This document shows, piece after piece, positions 1 to 6,929 of a stretch of DNA of 64,000 bases. The notes beneath the pieces were generated by a model, which saw nothing but the letters and a program-made list of their open reading frames with translations, did no database searches and was not told the DNA's origin. Both the position numbers and the translations under genes were made by a program. Numbering within the stretch: the first letter of the stretch is position 1; each line of letters begins with the position of its first letter. Source of the stretch: an uncultured Bacilli bacterium (GTDB taxonomy: Bacteria; Bacillota_I; Bacilli_A; RF39; UBA660); NCBI GenBank assembly GCA_934098735.1, contig CAKOOS010000006.1, positions 1 through 64,000 of the forward strand, read 5' to 3'.

Positions 1-21
1 AAACTAACTATTTCTAGTTAG
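1..21 (-). terminator. Putative terminator hairpin downstream of tRNA-Gly
   Basis: On the minus strand CTAACTA and TAGTTAG form a 7-bp stem closed by a GAAA tetraloop, followed by T residues that run off the window edge. A second perfect 9-bp hairpin (34-54, AAACTCGAA / TTCGAGTTT) lies between it and the tRNA. Position after the tRNA suggests transcript ending, but the T-run cannot be followed. Confidence 0.4.
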
Positions 22-64
22 CATTTATTACTTAAACTCGAAAAGTTCGAGTTTCCTATCAATC

Positions 65-138
65 TGGAGCAGGTGATGAGAATCGAACTCACGTCAGGAG
101 CTTGGAAGGCTCTTATTCTACCATTAAACTACACCTGC
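65..138 (-). tRNA. tRNA-Gly (anticodon UCC)
   Basis: A full cloverleaf is readable on the minus strand. The 7-bp acceptor stem pairs GCAGGTG with CACCTGC, followed by discriminator T and an encoded CCA (65-67). The T arm is GTGAG-TTCGATT-CTCAT. The anticodon loop CTTCCAA gives UCC, which decodes glycine. A minus-strand TATAAT at 157-162 sits about 20 bases upstream and is a plausible promoter element. Confidence 0.95.
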
Positions 139-164
139 ACTTCACTGACAAGATAAATTATACC

Positions 165-197
165 AAAAAAAAAACTACTTTTCAAGTAGTTTTTTTA
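165..197 (-). terminator. Rho-independent terminator of the SDR gene
   Basis: Perfect 10-bp stem AAAACTACTT / AAGTAGTTTT with a 3-base loop, flanked by an A-run on one side and a T-run on the other, so it could work on either strand. It lies directly after the stop of the minus-strand SDR gene and before the tRNA promoter. Confidence 0.8.
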
Positions 198-204
198 TTT
201 TTGT

Positions 205-939
205 TTATTGAGCTGTATATCCTCCATCTATAGGAACAATTGCTCCCGTAATAAAACTTGCATCATCACTCAATAAATAACTTATTAAATTAGCAATTTC
301 AACATCTTCACCTAATCTACCAACTGGTAATGAATTAGCCATTGCATCTTTATACTCTTTAGGAACTTCCGCTAAAATTGGTGTATCAACATAACCTGGA
401 GCCACTGCATTAATTCTTATTCCATCTCTAGCATAAACTAATGCTTCAGATCTAGTCATTTGATTAATAGCACCTTTTGTTGCTGAATAAGCAAAACTTG
501 TATTGCTACCAACAAGACCATACATTGAAGAAGTATTTACAATTGATCCTCCACCAGTTTTTAACATTTCAGCAATAACATATTTATTAAATAAATATAT
601 ACCTGTTTGATTTACAGCAACTACTTTATTCCATTCGTCTAAACTTACTTCATGAGGTTTATTTGGCCCTCCTCCAATACCAGCATTAGCTACAAGCATA
701 TCTACATGACCAAATTTTTCTATTACTTGGTTAACACAATTTTTTACTTCATTTTCATTGGAAACATCTGTTTTTATTCCTATAGCCTCAGAATTCAAAC
801 TTTTAGCAATTTCATCAACATCATCATTCCAATCTGCTAAAACGACTTTAGCACCTTCTGATAATAATTTTTTAGCTGTAGCTAGCCCAATTCCACTAGC
901 TCCACCAGTTATAATAGCAACTTTTCCATTAAATTTCAT
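205..939 (-). CDS. SDR family oxidoreductase (FabG-like)
   Basis: Short-chain dehydrogenase/reductase of 244 residues, the classical SDR length. The N-terminal Rossmann motif TGGASGIG is at 11-18, NAG at 85-87, and the catalytic set Asn110, Ser138, Tyr151 and Lys155 (YSATK) is complete. The C-terminus carries the family-typical ITGAIVPIDGGY. Such enzymes use NAD(P)H to reduce or oxidise carbonyl/alcohol substrates in the cytoplasm; 3-oxoacyl-ACP reductase and sugar or steroid dehydrogenases are all possible and the sequence does not decide. The start has a strong GGAG ribosome site (TAAGGAGATGATATTATG). The gene follows the nuclease gene by 12 bases, so the two are probably cotranscribed. Confidence 0.9.
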   Translation of the reverse strand: MKFNGKVAIITGGASGIGLATAKKLLSEGAKVVLADWNDDVDEIAKSLNSEAIGIKTDVSNENEVKNCVNQVIEKFGHVDMLVANAGIGGGPNKPHEVSLDEWNKVVAVNQTGIYLFNKYVIAEMLKTGGGSIVNTSSMYGLVGSNTSFAYSATKGAINQMTRSEALVYARDGIRINAVAPGYVDTPILAEVPKEYKDAMANSLPVGRLGEDVEIANLISYLLSDDASFITGAIVPIDGGYTAQ

Positions 940-951
940 AATATCATCTCC

Positions 952-1665
952 TTATTCTTTTTCATTTAAATAACTATCGCCTGTTGCATAATCTATAACA
1001 ATTCCATTTTGAATATTATAAACAAATACATTAAACATAATTCCTTCACCATTATCTTCGACTGATTTTGCCTCAATAACCACTCCTTTAGCAACTAAAT
1101 CACTACCATTATAAATTGGTGTAACTCTATAAAGAACATGATTATTAGTATCTTTTATATAATCAGCCACTGCATTTTCATACTTTAACATTCCAACAGT
1201 ATTCATTTGTCTTGTACAAGTAATCAAGTTTTTAGGATTAGCATTTTCTCCAGTCAATTGATAACCAATTAAATGACATCTATTATATAAATATTTGCCA
1301 TCAACGTTATCATATTTTATAGTATGCCACCCAGAAGGTTTAATCATACCAATTGATCCTCTTTTTTCCGTAGGCATCAAATCTTTGCCTATGTTTGCAA
1401 AAGCCACTCCAGCTCTTTTTAAACTATCTAATTCACTATAATATTCAAAAGAATTAGAAGTATCAATTGTATCATCAAAAGATGGTTTATTATTATTCAA
1501 AGTAATAAAGTCTGCACCTGAATAATCGGGTATATTATCCACAGTATACACACTATGAACAGATTGTAAATTACTATTATCATTATTTCGATAATAATTA
1601 TAACCTGCCAGAAGAATCATTACTAATAAGCAACAAATAGATAAATAAAAATTCTTTTTCTTCAT
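952..1665 (-). CDS. Secreted/membrane-anchored DNA/RNA non-specific endonuclease (EndA-like)
   Basis: Beta-beta-alpha metal nuclease of the Endonuclease_NS family, similar in layout to streptococcal EndA/Sda DNases. An N-terminal hydrophobic segment (about 6-22) would export or anchor it. The active-site region reads NRCHLIGYQL with His131 as expected general base, replacing the usual DRGH by NRCH, followed by the metal-binding asparagine region NLITCTRQMN. The known role of the family is degradation or uptake-linked cleavage of external DNA. I chose the ATG at 1665 because GAGGG stands 8 bases before it; an upstream ATG at 1683 would add six residues and has no such site. An extended -10 (TGATACAAT, minus strand, 1778-1786) may drive it. 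Confidence 0.87.
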   Translation of the reverse strand: MKKKNFYLSICCLLVMILLAGYNYYRNNDNSNLQSVHSVYTVDNIPDYSGADFITLNNNKPSFDDTIDTSNSFEYYSELDSLKRAGVAFANIGKDLMPTEKRGSIGMIKPSGWHTIKYDNVDGKYLYNRCHLIGYQLTGENANPKNLITCTRQMNTVGMLKYENAVADYIKDTNNHVLYRVTPIYNGSDLVAKGVVIEAKSVEDNGEGIMFNVFVYNIQNGIVIDYATGDSYLNEKE

Positions 1666-1786
1666 TTTCTTACCCTCATACAAAATTATAACATATAATT
1701 CATGCTATTTAATAATAGGTATATGAAGTATGTAATAAAAAACAATACATAATTGACACAAATTTACGAATAATAAATTGTATCAT

Positions 1787-1800
1787 AAGAATAAATTCTT
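1787..1800. promoter_or_regulatory. Palindrome AAGAAT-AA-ATTCTT, possible operator
   Basis: Perfect 6-bp inverted repeat with a 2-bp spacer between the divergent nuclease and XRE-regulator genes, next to a minus-strand extended -10 (1778-1786) and a plus-strand TTGACA (1753-1758). Dyads of this size are typical XRE/Cro operators, so autoregulation is plausible. In AT-rich DNA chance is also possible. Confidence 0.35.
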
Positions 1801-1876
1801 AATTAGATGTAATTTTGCGTATAAGTGTGGCTAATTAAATTTAAAGAAAATGGGATAATAAACTAAGAGGTGTGTT

Positions 1877-2185
1877 ATGACCATATACAATTATCAAGAA
1901 TTACAAGAAAAAATAGCAAAGTATGATGATAAAGAATTATATAAAAATATATGTCGAAATATTAAAAGAATAAGAAAAGAAAAATATAATGAATTTAAAA
2001 AGATATGTACTAATAACACAATAAATCCGTACACAACAGAAAATATTGCAGCTTTGTTAGATTACAACCACACGCACTACAAAAGATTTGAAAGTGATAA
2101 CGACTCAACAAAAAAAATACCACTAAAGAAAATAATATTGCTATCAATTATATTTGATACAACTATTGATGAATTAATAAAATGA
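1877..2185 (+). CDS. XRE-family (Cro/CI-like) DNA-binding protein
   Basis: Small 102-residue protein. From about residue 25 it follows the XRE helix-turn-helix plan: NIKRIRKEKY, an unusually long insert, then TTENIAALLDYNHTHYKRFE (recognition helix region) and the family-typical tail IPLKKIILLSIIFDTTIDELI. It should bind DNA as a small transcriptional regulator. Its last four bases overlap the start of the downstream glycosylase gene (ATGA), so the pair is translationally coupled. Ribosome site AGAGGTG. The insert between helices 1 and 2 makes it a divergent member. The target is unknown; its own upstream palindrome (1787-1800) is a candidate. Confidence 0.72.
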   Translation: MTIYNYQELQEKIAKYDDKELYKNICRNIKRIRKEKYNEFKKICTNNTINPYTTENIAALLDYNHTHYKRFESDNDSTKKIPLKKIILLSIIFDTTIDELIK

Positions 2186-2652
2186 AAGTAAAACACACGT
2201 TATCACCAATTTATAATAAAAACTCTGAAATTTTAATACTAGGAAGTATGCCCAGTAAATTATCTCGCGAAAAAAATTTTTATTATGCAAATAAACAAAA
2301 TAGATTTTGGAAAATAATGGAAGAACTTTATAATATAAACTTTTCTAGTAATAATGATAAAATGGAATTTTTACTAAAAAATAAAATTGCTCTTTGGGAT
2401 GTATTTAAAGAAGTAGATATCAAAGGATCAAGTGATTCAAGTATAAAAAATGCAAAAATTAATAACCTAAATATAATATTCGAAACAGCAAATATTAAAA
2501 AAATATTTTGTACAGGCAAAAAAGCCTATGACTTTTTAATAAAAAATAGCAATATAAAGTTACCTATTATTTACTTGCCAAGTCCATCAAGTGCCAATGC
2601 AAATTACAAACTAAATGATTTAATAGAAATTTATGCTCAAATAAAAGAATAA
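2182..2652 (+). CDS. DNA-deoxyinosine glycosylase (UDG superfamily, family 6-like)
   Basis: 156-residue protein with the motifs of the hypoxanthine-DNA glycosylase branch of the uracil-DNA glycosylase superfamily: ILGSMPSKLS near residue 18, YYANKQNRFW near 34, and LPSPSSANA near 139. The expected role is excision of hypoxanthine (deaminated adenine) from DNA in base-excision repair. It is shorter than canonical family 1 enzymes, as expected for this branch. It overlaps the upstream XRE gene by ATGA, suggesting a regulator-repair module. It ends only 7 bases from the convergent carboxypeptidase gene with no obvious terminator between. A second UDG-superfamily enzyme (Ung) occurs at 24566-25225. 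Confidence 0.85.
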   Translation: MKVKHTLSPIYNKNSEILILGSMPSKLSREKNFYYANKQNRFWKIMEELYNINFSSNNDKMEFLLKNKIALWDVFKEVDIKGSSDSSIKNAKINNLNIIFETANIKKIFCTGKKAYDFLIKNSNIKLPIIYLPSPSSANANYKLNDLIEIYAQIKE

Positions 2653-2659
2653 AACATTG

Positions 2660-3250
2660 CTATTTTATTCTTTTTCTTGTGTAATATTCTTCAAGAGTAA
2701 TATTTTCATCATGTAAAATTTTAGCTAATTGAAGGCCCACAAAACGATAATGCCATGGTTCAAAGTTATAACCAGTAACATCTTCTTTTTCTTTTGGATA
2801 TCTTAGTATAAAACCATAATTATAACTATTGTTTTTAAGCCACAAAACTTCTTTATCATCTTCTTTTACATCATCATCATATGTACCATTTTTTAGATAA
2901 GCAATATCCATAGCAAGACCAGTTTGATGTTCACTTGCTCCAGGTAAAGCAACAAGTTTATAAGCCACATCTCCTTTTTCATTTAATAAATTTCTTAAAA
3001 TAATTTGTTGATAGTTATAACTTCTATATCCACTATCAACAATTATAAAATGACCATTTCTATGAGCATCTCTTAATAGACAATCTACATAAATTTTAAT
3101 ATCTTCTCTTAACATTGGTTTTAAACTAGCATCTTTATATTTATGAAAATTATTTTCATTTTCATCTACAATATACATTTTTCTAGGTACATAATCATTT
3201 TGCAAAAGATTATCTCTATTTACTAAAACACCATAATCTAAATCATCCAT
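2660..3250 (-). CDS. D-alanyl-D-alanine carboxypeptidase, M15B (VanY/VanXY-like), no signal peptide
   Basis: Zinc peptidase of family M15. Motifs in order: SGYRSYNYQ, SEHQTGLAMDI (zinc ligands His and Asp) and EPWHYRFVG (catalytic Glu and third zinc ligand His). Known members trim the terminal D-Ala from peptidoglycan precursors. The 196-residue product begins at an ATG with an AGAGG site and has no hydrophobic N-terminal segment; no in-frame extension adds one, because the upstream region is a terminator. That resembles the cytoplasmic VanX/VanXY layout more than membrane-anchored VanY. A minus-strand TATAAT (3269-3274) lies upstream. No van regulator or ligase genes are nearby, so resistance is not implied. 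Confidence 0.85.
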   Translation of the reverse strand: MDDLDYGVLVNRDNLLQNDYVPRKMYIVDENENNFHKYKDASLKPMLREDIKIYVDCLLRDAHRNGHFIIVDSGYRSYNYQQIILRNLLNEKGDVAYKLVALPGASEHQTGLAMDIAYLKNGTYDDDVKEDDKEVLWLKNNSYNYGFILRYPKEKEDVTGYNFEPWHYRFVGLQLAKILHDENITLEEYYTRKRIK

Positions 3251-3282
3251 TAAATACGCCTCTTTCTTATTATATTCACTTT

Positions 3283-3311
3283 TAATAAAAGTCTTACTTT
3301 AAAGCAAGACT
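3283..3311 (-). terminator. Terminator of the alcohol dehydrogenase gene
   Basis: Near-perfect 22-nt dyad AGTCTTGCTTT / AAAGTAAGACT (one G-T pair), followed on the minus strand by TTTTATT. The stem includes the stop codon of the dehydrogenase gene. Confidence 0.75.
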
Positions 3312-4344
3312 ATTTATTTGGATCAACTAGTATTTTAACTGCAGAATCAGTTCCACAAGTTAGCCTTTCATAAGCTTTTTGAACCTGTTCAAGAGGAACA
3401 ATATCATCAACAAATTTCATAACATCTATCTTTTTATTTGCAATAAGATCAATACAAGATTTAAATTCATTGTAAGTATAAGCTATAGCTCCTTGTAATA
3501 CTAATTCTTTCATTACAGCCATTACAGTATAAGTTTCAACAGCATTTGTAGAAACTCCGACAAGAACAACAATTCCTCCAGGTTTTACCATAGTAATAGC
3601 ACTATTTACAGCTGCACCATTTCCAACGCATTCAATAACAACATCAAATCCACCATTTGTTTTTTCCATCAATTTATTAATAGTTTCTGGATCAGATCCG
3701 TTATACCATTCATCAGCAACATTTAATTTAACAGCTTTTTTACCTCTTTCAGCATTTGTTTCTGTTAAAATTACTTTACTTGCTCCTTCTAATTTAGCAA
3801 ACATCGCAGAAACAAGTCCAATTATTCCTCCACCTATTACTAAAACATTATCACCAACAGCTATCCTTCCTAAATGTGCTGCATGAAGTCCAACAGCAGT
3901 AGGTTCAACCATTGCAACCTCTTCATCACGCATTTTATCAGGAACTTTTATAACCATATCAGATCTTACAGATATTCTCTTTGTAAGTCCTCCAGGATTT
4001 TCTAAAGACAAACCTACAGCTTGAGACCAAGTCTTGCTGCAATATTGTACTTCCCCTTTTTTACAAGCTTCACATTCTCCACACGGAGATATTGGTAAAG
4101 CTGTAACCCTATCTCCAACTTCTAAATCTAATCTATCACCAGGGTCTACCACTTTTCCACAAAATTCATGACCCATTATTAATCCTTTAGGTTCTCCAGA
4201 AACCCAGTAATGAATATCAGAGCCACAAATACCAGTTTTAATTACATCAATTAATACTTTTCCTTCTTCTTTTTTTGGTTCTTCAATTTCCTTAATTTCA
4301 AATTGTTTTACATCTTTTATTGCACATGCTTTCACTATTTCCAT
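3310..4344 (-). CDS. Zinc-dependent medium-chain alcohol/polyol dehydrogenase
   Basis: MDR-superfamily dehydrogenase of 344 residues, close to sorbitol/threonine/butanediol dehydrogenases. The catalytic zinc site is formed by Cys40, His59 and Glu60 (GHEFCG), and the structural zinc site by Cys88, Cys91, Cys94 and Cys102. The nucleotide-binding motif GGGIIG lies near 172. It should oxidise a secondary alcohol or polyol with NAD(P)+; the exact substrate cannot be read from the sequence. It starts 6 bases after the MscS-family gene ends, so the two are probably one operon. Its ribosome site is AAAGGAGATGG, and a terminator overlaps its stop codon. Confidence 0.9.
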   Translation of the reverse strand: MEIVKACAIKDVKQFEIKEIEEPKKEEGKVLIDVIKTGICGSDIHYWVSGEPKGLIMGHEFCGKVVDPGDRLDLEVGDRVTALPISPCGECEACKKGEVQYCSKTWSQAVGLSLENPGGLTKRISVRSDMVIKVPDKMRDEEVAMVEPTAVGLHAAHLGRIAVGDNVLVIGGGIIGLVSAMFAKLEGASKVILTETNAERGKKAVKLNVADEWYNGSDPETINKLMEKTNGGFDVVIECVGNGAAVNSAITMVKPGGIVVLVGVSTNAVETYTVMAVMKELVLQGAIAYTYNEFKSCIDLIANKKIDVMKFVDDIVPLEQVQKAYERLTCGTDSAVKILVDPNK

Positions 4345-4350
4345 CTCCTT

Positions 4351-5178
4351 TTATTTCTTATTTATAGTAATTAAATGCGGATAAGGTATTTCTATACCTT
4401 GTTTTTCAAATTCCTTTTTTATTTCATAATTTAACTTATACATATTTTCAAACGTATCATTATTATCTTTACCCCATACCCAAGCTCTAATAGAAATGCT
4501 TGAATCATTCCAGCTAGAAACTCTAACTTTAGGAAACTCAACATCTTTATTTTTTCCTTTTGAATTTGGATGATATAACTTATCTAATTCGTTTTTTACT
4601 ATATCTATAGCTTTGTCAACATCAGATTCATAAGAAATATTAAAATCTACTAACTTAACAGTTTCATTATCATAATAATTAAAATTTTCTATTGTATAGG
4701 TATTCATCTGACTATTTGGTATTATTACTCTTCTATTATTTATGGTCCTAATAATTGTATGCCTCATTGTAATATCTTCAACAGTACCACTAACATTTTT
4801 ATCTATACATTCTATAAAGTCTCCAACTTCATATGCATCACCAATTACAACAGCAAAACTTCCGAAAAAATTCTTTAAACTTTCTTGAGCAGCAAGTCCA
4901 AGAACAACAGAACTAATTCCTAAACCTGACAAAAGAGTTGTAGAAAAAGTATTAAATACTTCAAATTGTCCCATTATAATCAAGATACATAAAGAATATA
5001 GAACTAATTTTTTTATTCGTTTAACAAACATAAGTAATGTAGTAACATTCTTTTTCCTTTTTCTTCTAATAGTTCGATCAATAAGATTATCAATTATTTT
5101 ATTAATAAAAAATGTTGCAAGGGCTAGTACTAATATCATAACAAGCTTATCAACATATTTTACAAAAAAATCTTTCAT
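4351..5178 (-). CDS. MscS-family mechanosensitive channel
   Basis: 275 residues with three hydrophobic segments (about 9-28, 55-73 and 84-105). The third is the pore helix in the glycine/alanine pattern GLGISSVVLGLAAQESLKNF, followed by the beta domain with VGDFIE and a C-terminal alpha/beta domain. Channels of this family open under membrane tension and release solutes during hypo-osmotic shock. It heads a likely two-gene unit with the alcohol dehydrogenase. An extended -10 (TGATACAAT on the minus strand, TACAAT at 5195-5200) lies upstream and interlocks with the promoter of the divergent gene. Ribosome site AGGTGAT. Confidence 0.92.
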   Translation of the reverse strand: MKDFFVKYVDKLVMILVLALATFFINKIIDNLIDRTIRRKRKKNVTTLLMFVKRIKKLVLYSLCILIIMGQFEVFNTFSTTLLSGLGISSVVLGLAAQESLKNFFGSFAVVIGDAYEVGDFIECIDKNVSGTVEDITMRHTIIRTINNRRVIIPNSQMNTYTIENFNYYDNETVKLVDFNISYESDVDKAIDIVKNELDKLYHPNSKGKNKDVEFPKVRVSSWNDSSISIRAWVWGKDNNDTFENMYKLNYEIKKEFEKQGIEIPYPHLITINKK

Positions 5179-5208
5179 TTAATCACCTAAATAAATTGTA
5201 TCATAAAT

Positions 5209-5236
5209 TTGCATTTTTAAAAAGATATGATATAAT
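5209..5236 (+). promoter_or_regulatory. Sigma-A type promoter for the orphan gene at 5262
   Basis: TTGCAT (5209-5214), 16-bp spacer, and TATAAT (5231-5236) with an upstream TG giving an extended -10. It lies 26 bases before the start codon and overlaps the region of the divergent mscS promoter. Confidence 0.7.
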
Positions 5237-5261
5237 AAAAAACAATTTAATGGGGGTAATT

Positions 5262-5996
5262 ATGAATTTTTTAAGCGTTGGAACAGACACAATAAGTCAA
5301 AATTTATTTCAAAATATAAAAAATGGAAATGACACAAAACCTTACGGAGGACTCTGGGCAACAACATATGATTCAAGATTTCCAGGATATAACGAATGGG
5401 TTGATTTTTTAATACAAAATATTCATTTATTATTTTACATGAATTATACAAATCCCTTTGAATTACCTGCAGTGTATTTTACTTTAAAAGATAATGCTAA
5501 AATATTTAATATTGATTCTAAAGAAAAACTTGAATATTTAAAAAATAAATATCCTAATCAAGAAAAATGGATTAATTTTGAAAAACTTCAAGAAGATTAT
5601 GATGGTATATTTATACGCATTACTAATTTATTAAATGAGAAAAATATTAATTCTTTTGGTGTAAATACCCTTATTTTATTTAACTTAAATTGTATTAAAG
5701 AATATCAAAGTGCTAAAGTATTTATTGAACCATTCGATTACACATTATATAATCACCTTACTGAATATGAAATAAAATTAGATTCAGAAAAAAAACAAAT
5801 AAAAAAAACAGATCAAAATATTGAACTATTAATTTCTAAAATAAAAGAATATATTAAAAACAATAATTTATCATGTACAATTGAAAGCGAAAGAAAAATA
5901 TTAAAAATATTTTATGAAGAATTTAAAAAAATTAAAAACGAAGAAGTCAAAAACAAAGAAAGCTTACTTATAAGAAAAGCCTTTTTAAGTGTTTAA
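5262..5996 (+). CDS. Uncharacterised protein with an N-terminal GGLWAT motif
   Basis: I do not recognise a named family for this 244-residue protein. Its N-terminus (FLSVGTDTISQNL, then KPYGGLWATTYDS near residue 24 and EWVDFL) has the arginine/glycine-poor but GLW-rich look of small enzymatic domains found in phage and toxin contexts. The C-terminal 90 residues are strongly charged and likely helical. No signal peptide or membrane segment is visible, so it should be cytoplasmic. The start is fixed by GGGGG eight bases before ATG 5262 and by a good promoter at 5209-5236; earlier in-frame ATGs lie inside the promoter. It is transcribed alone and its stop overlaps that of the convergent VTT gene by 3 bases. 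Confidence 0.7.
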   Translation: MNFLSVGTDTISQNLFQNIKNGNDTKPYGGLWATTYDSRFPGYNEWVDFLIQNIHLLFYMNYTNPFELPAVYFTLKDNAKIFNIDSKEKLEYLKNKYPNQEKWINFEKLQEDYDGIFIRITNLLNEKNINSFGVNTLILFNLNCIKEYQSAKVFIEPFDYTLYNHLTEYEIKLDSEKKQIKKTDQNIELLISKIKEYIKNNNLSCTIESERKILKIFYEEFKKIKNEEVKNKESLLIRKAFLSV

Positions 5997-6577
5997 TCTA
6001 TTTTAAACACTTTTTTCATGATTAAACTTAAAACGTAAGCACAAATAATCATAATAACAACAGTTATCATACTTCTTGGATTGTGAAAACTTTCTAAAAG
6101 TCCAGTTCCAACAACACCCCAAAAATACACTAAAAATATTTTACTTATTAAAATAGAAATTAAAAATTTTTTAAAATCCATATTCACAAGTCCAGCAGCT
6201 ATATTCATCATAAAAGCTGGAGTAAAAGGAAAAGATAAAATTATTGTTATTTTTGTTAATGATAAATTTTCTATATAATTCATACATTTAGTTAAGGAAT
6301 TAATATTTTTAATCTTTTTTATAACCCAATTACGAAAAAATTTTTTTACCAAATAATATGACAACAAACATCCCAAAACAGTACATACCCAAGAAATTAT
6401 AAACCCACCTATTTTGCCAAAGGCCACAAAATTAATTGTAATAAAAACAAATAATGGAAGCGGAGGTATTATACTTTCTAACACAATAAACAAACAACCC
6501 AATAATGGGCCGTATACACCAAGATTATCTATTGCATTCATTATAAAATTATAAAAATTATTAAAAATACTACTCAT
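5993..6577 (-). CDS. TVP38/TMEM64-family (VTT domain) membrane protein
   Basis: Polytopic membrane protein of about 194 residues with the VTT/SNARE-associated (DedA-like) core: GPLLGCLFIVLESIIPPLPL near the N-terminus, then a glycine-rich membrane stretch, FPFTPAFMMNIAAGL and a C-terminal helix. VTT proteins are linked to lipid scrambling or proton-coupled transport; the specific role here is unknown. I prefer the ATG at 6577, which has GTGAT 4 bases upstream. A GTG at 6616 would add 13 hydrophobic residues and overlap the rhodanese gene by 8 bases. The stop codon overlaps the convergent gene. Confidence 0.8.
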   Translation of the reverse strand: MSSIFNNFYNFIMNAIDNLGVYGPLLGCLFIVLESIIPPLPLFVFITINFVAFGKIGGFIISWVCTVLGCLLSYYLVKKFFRNWVIKKIKNINSLTKCMNYIENLSLTKITIILSFPFTPAFMMNIAAGLVNMDFKKFLISILISKIFLVYFWGVVGTGLLESFHNPRSMITVVIMIICAYVLSLIMKKVFKID

Positions 6578-6608
6578 AAATATCACTATTAATATTATAA
6601 CACAATTT

Positions 6609-6863
6609 TTAGTCACGTATAACTTGAGTTACATCATAACCAAAATATTCTAACATTGCTACAACTTTATTACTTAAATAACCTTTTTCACAAATAATAT
6701 AATATTTTTTTTGATAATCCAAACAACTTTTATAATTCATAAGCAATTTATCTGCATATATATTAATTTTACTAAATGGATGTTTTTGATAATCAAGAGG
6801 ATGCTGAACATCTATTAATATTCCCATTGTATCATTAAATTCACTTAATTTAATTCTTTTCAT
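6609..6863 (-). CDS. Single-domain rhodanese-like protein
   Basis: 84-residue protein with the rhodanese fold signature: LIDVQHPLDYQKHPF near residue 16 and the active-site loop YYIICEKGYLSNKVV near 54, with the cysteine that carries persulfide sulfur in this family, then LEYFGYDV. It ends earlier than usual, without the final GG motif. Sulfur transfer is the family function; the partner is unknown. The ribosome site is GAGGTAATT. It directly precedes the VTT membrane-protein gene and follows the T4SS terminators. Confidence 0.82.
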   Translation of the reverse strand: MKRIKLSEFNDTMGILIDVQHPLDYQKHPFSKINIYADKLLMNYKSCLDYQKKYYIICEKGYLSNKVVAMLEYFGYDVTQVIRD

Positions 6864-6881
6864 AATTACCTCACTATATTT

Positions 6882-6929
6882 TATGCACTTTAATTTTTAG
6901 TGCATAGAAAAAATAACCATTAGGTTATT
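6882..6929 (-). terminator. Double terminator at the end of the T4SS operon
   Basis: Two consecutive minus-strand hairpins. The first is AATAACC-TAAT-GGTTATT followed by TTTTTT (6907-6929) and includes the virD4 stop codon. The second is TATGCACT / AGTGCATA (6882-6906) followed by an AT-rich stretch. Together they isolate the secretion operon from the rhodanese gene. Confidence 0.8.

Noticed and set aside
1751..1761. Decamer AATTGACACA shared by 1751 and 63428 as a pair of att-like repeats
   Set aside because: It contains a -35-like TTGACA and is too short in AT-rich DNA to support a relationship between sites 62 kb apart.
2660..3250. Vancomycin-resistance locus
   Set aside because: No VanR/VanS, VanH or D-Ala-D-Lac/D-Ser ligase gene is nearby; a lone M15 peptidase is not evidence of resistance.
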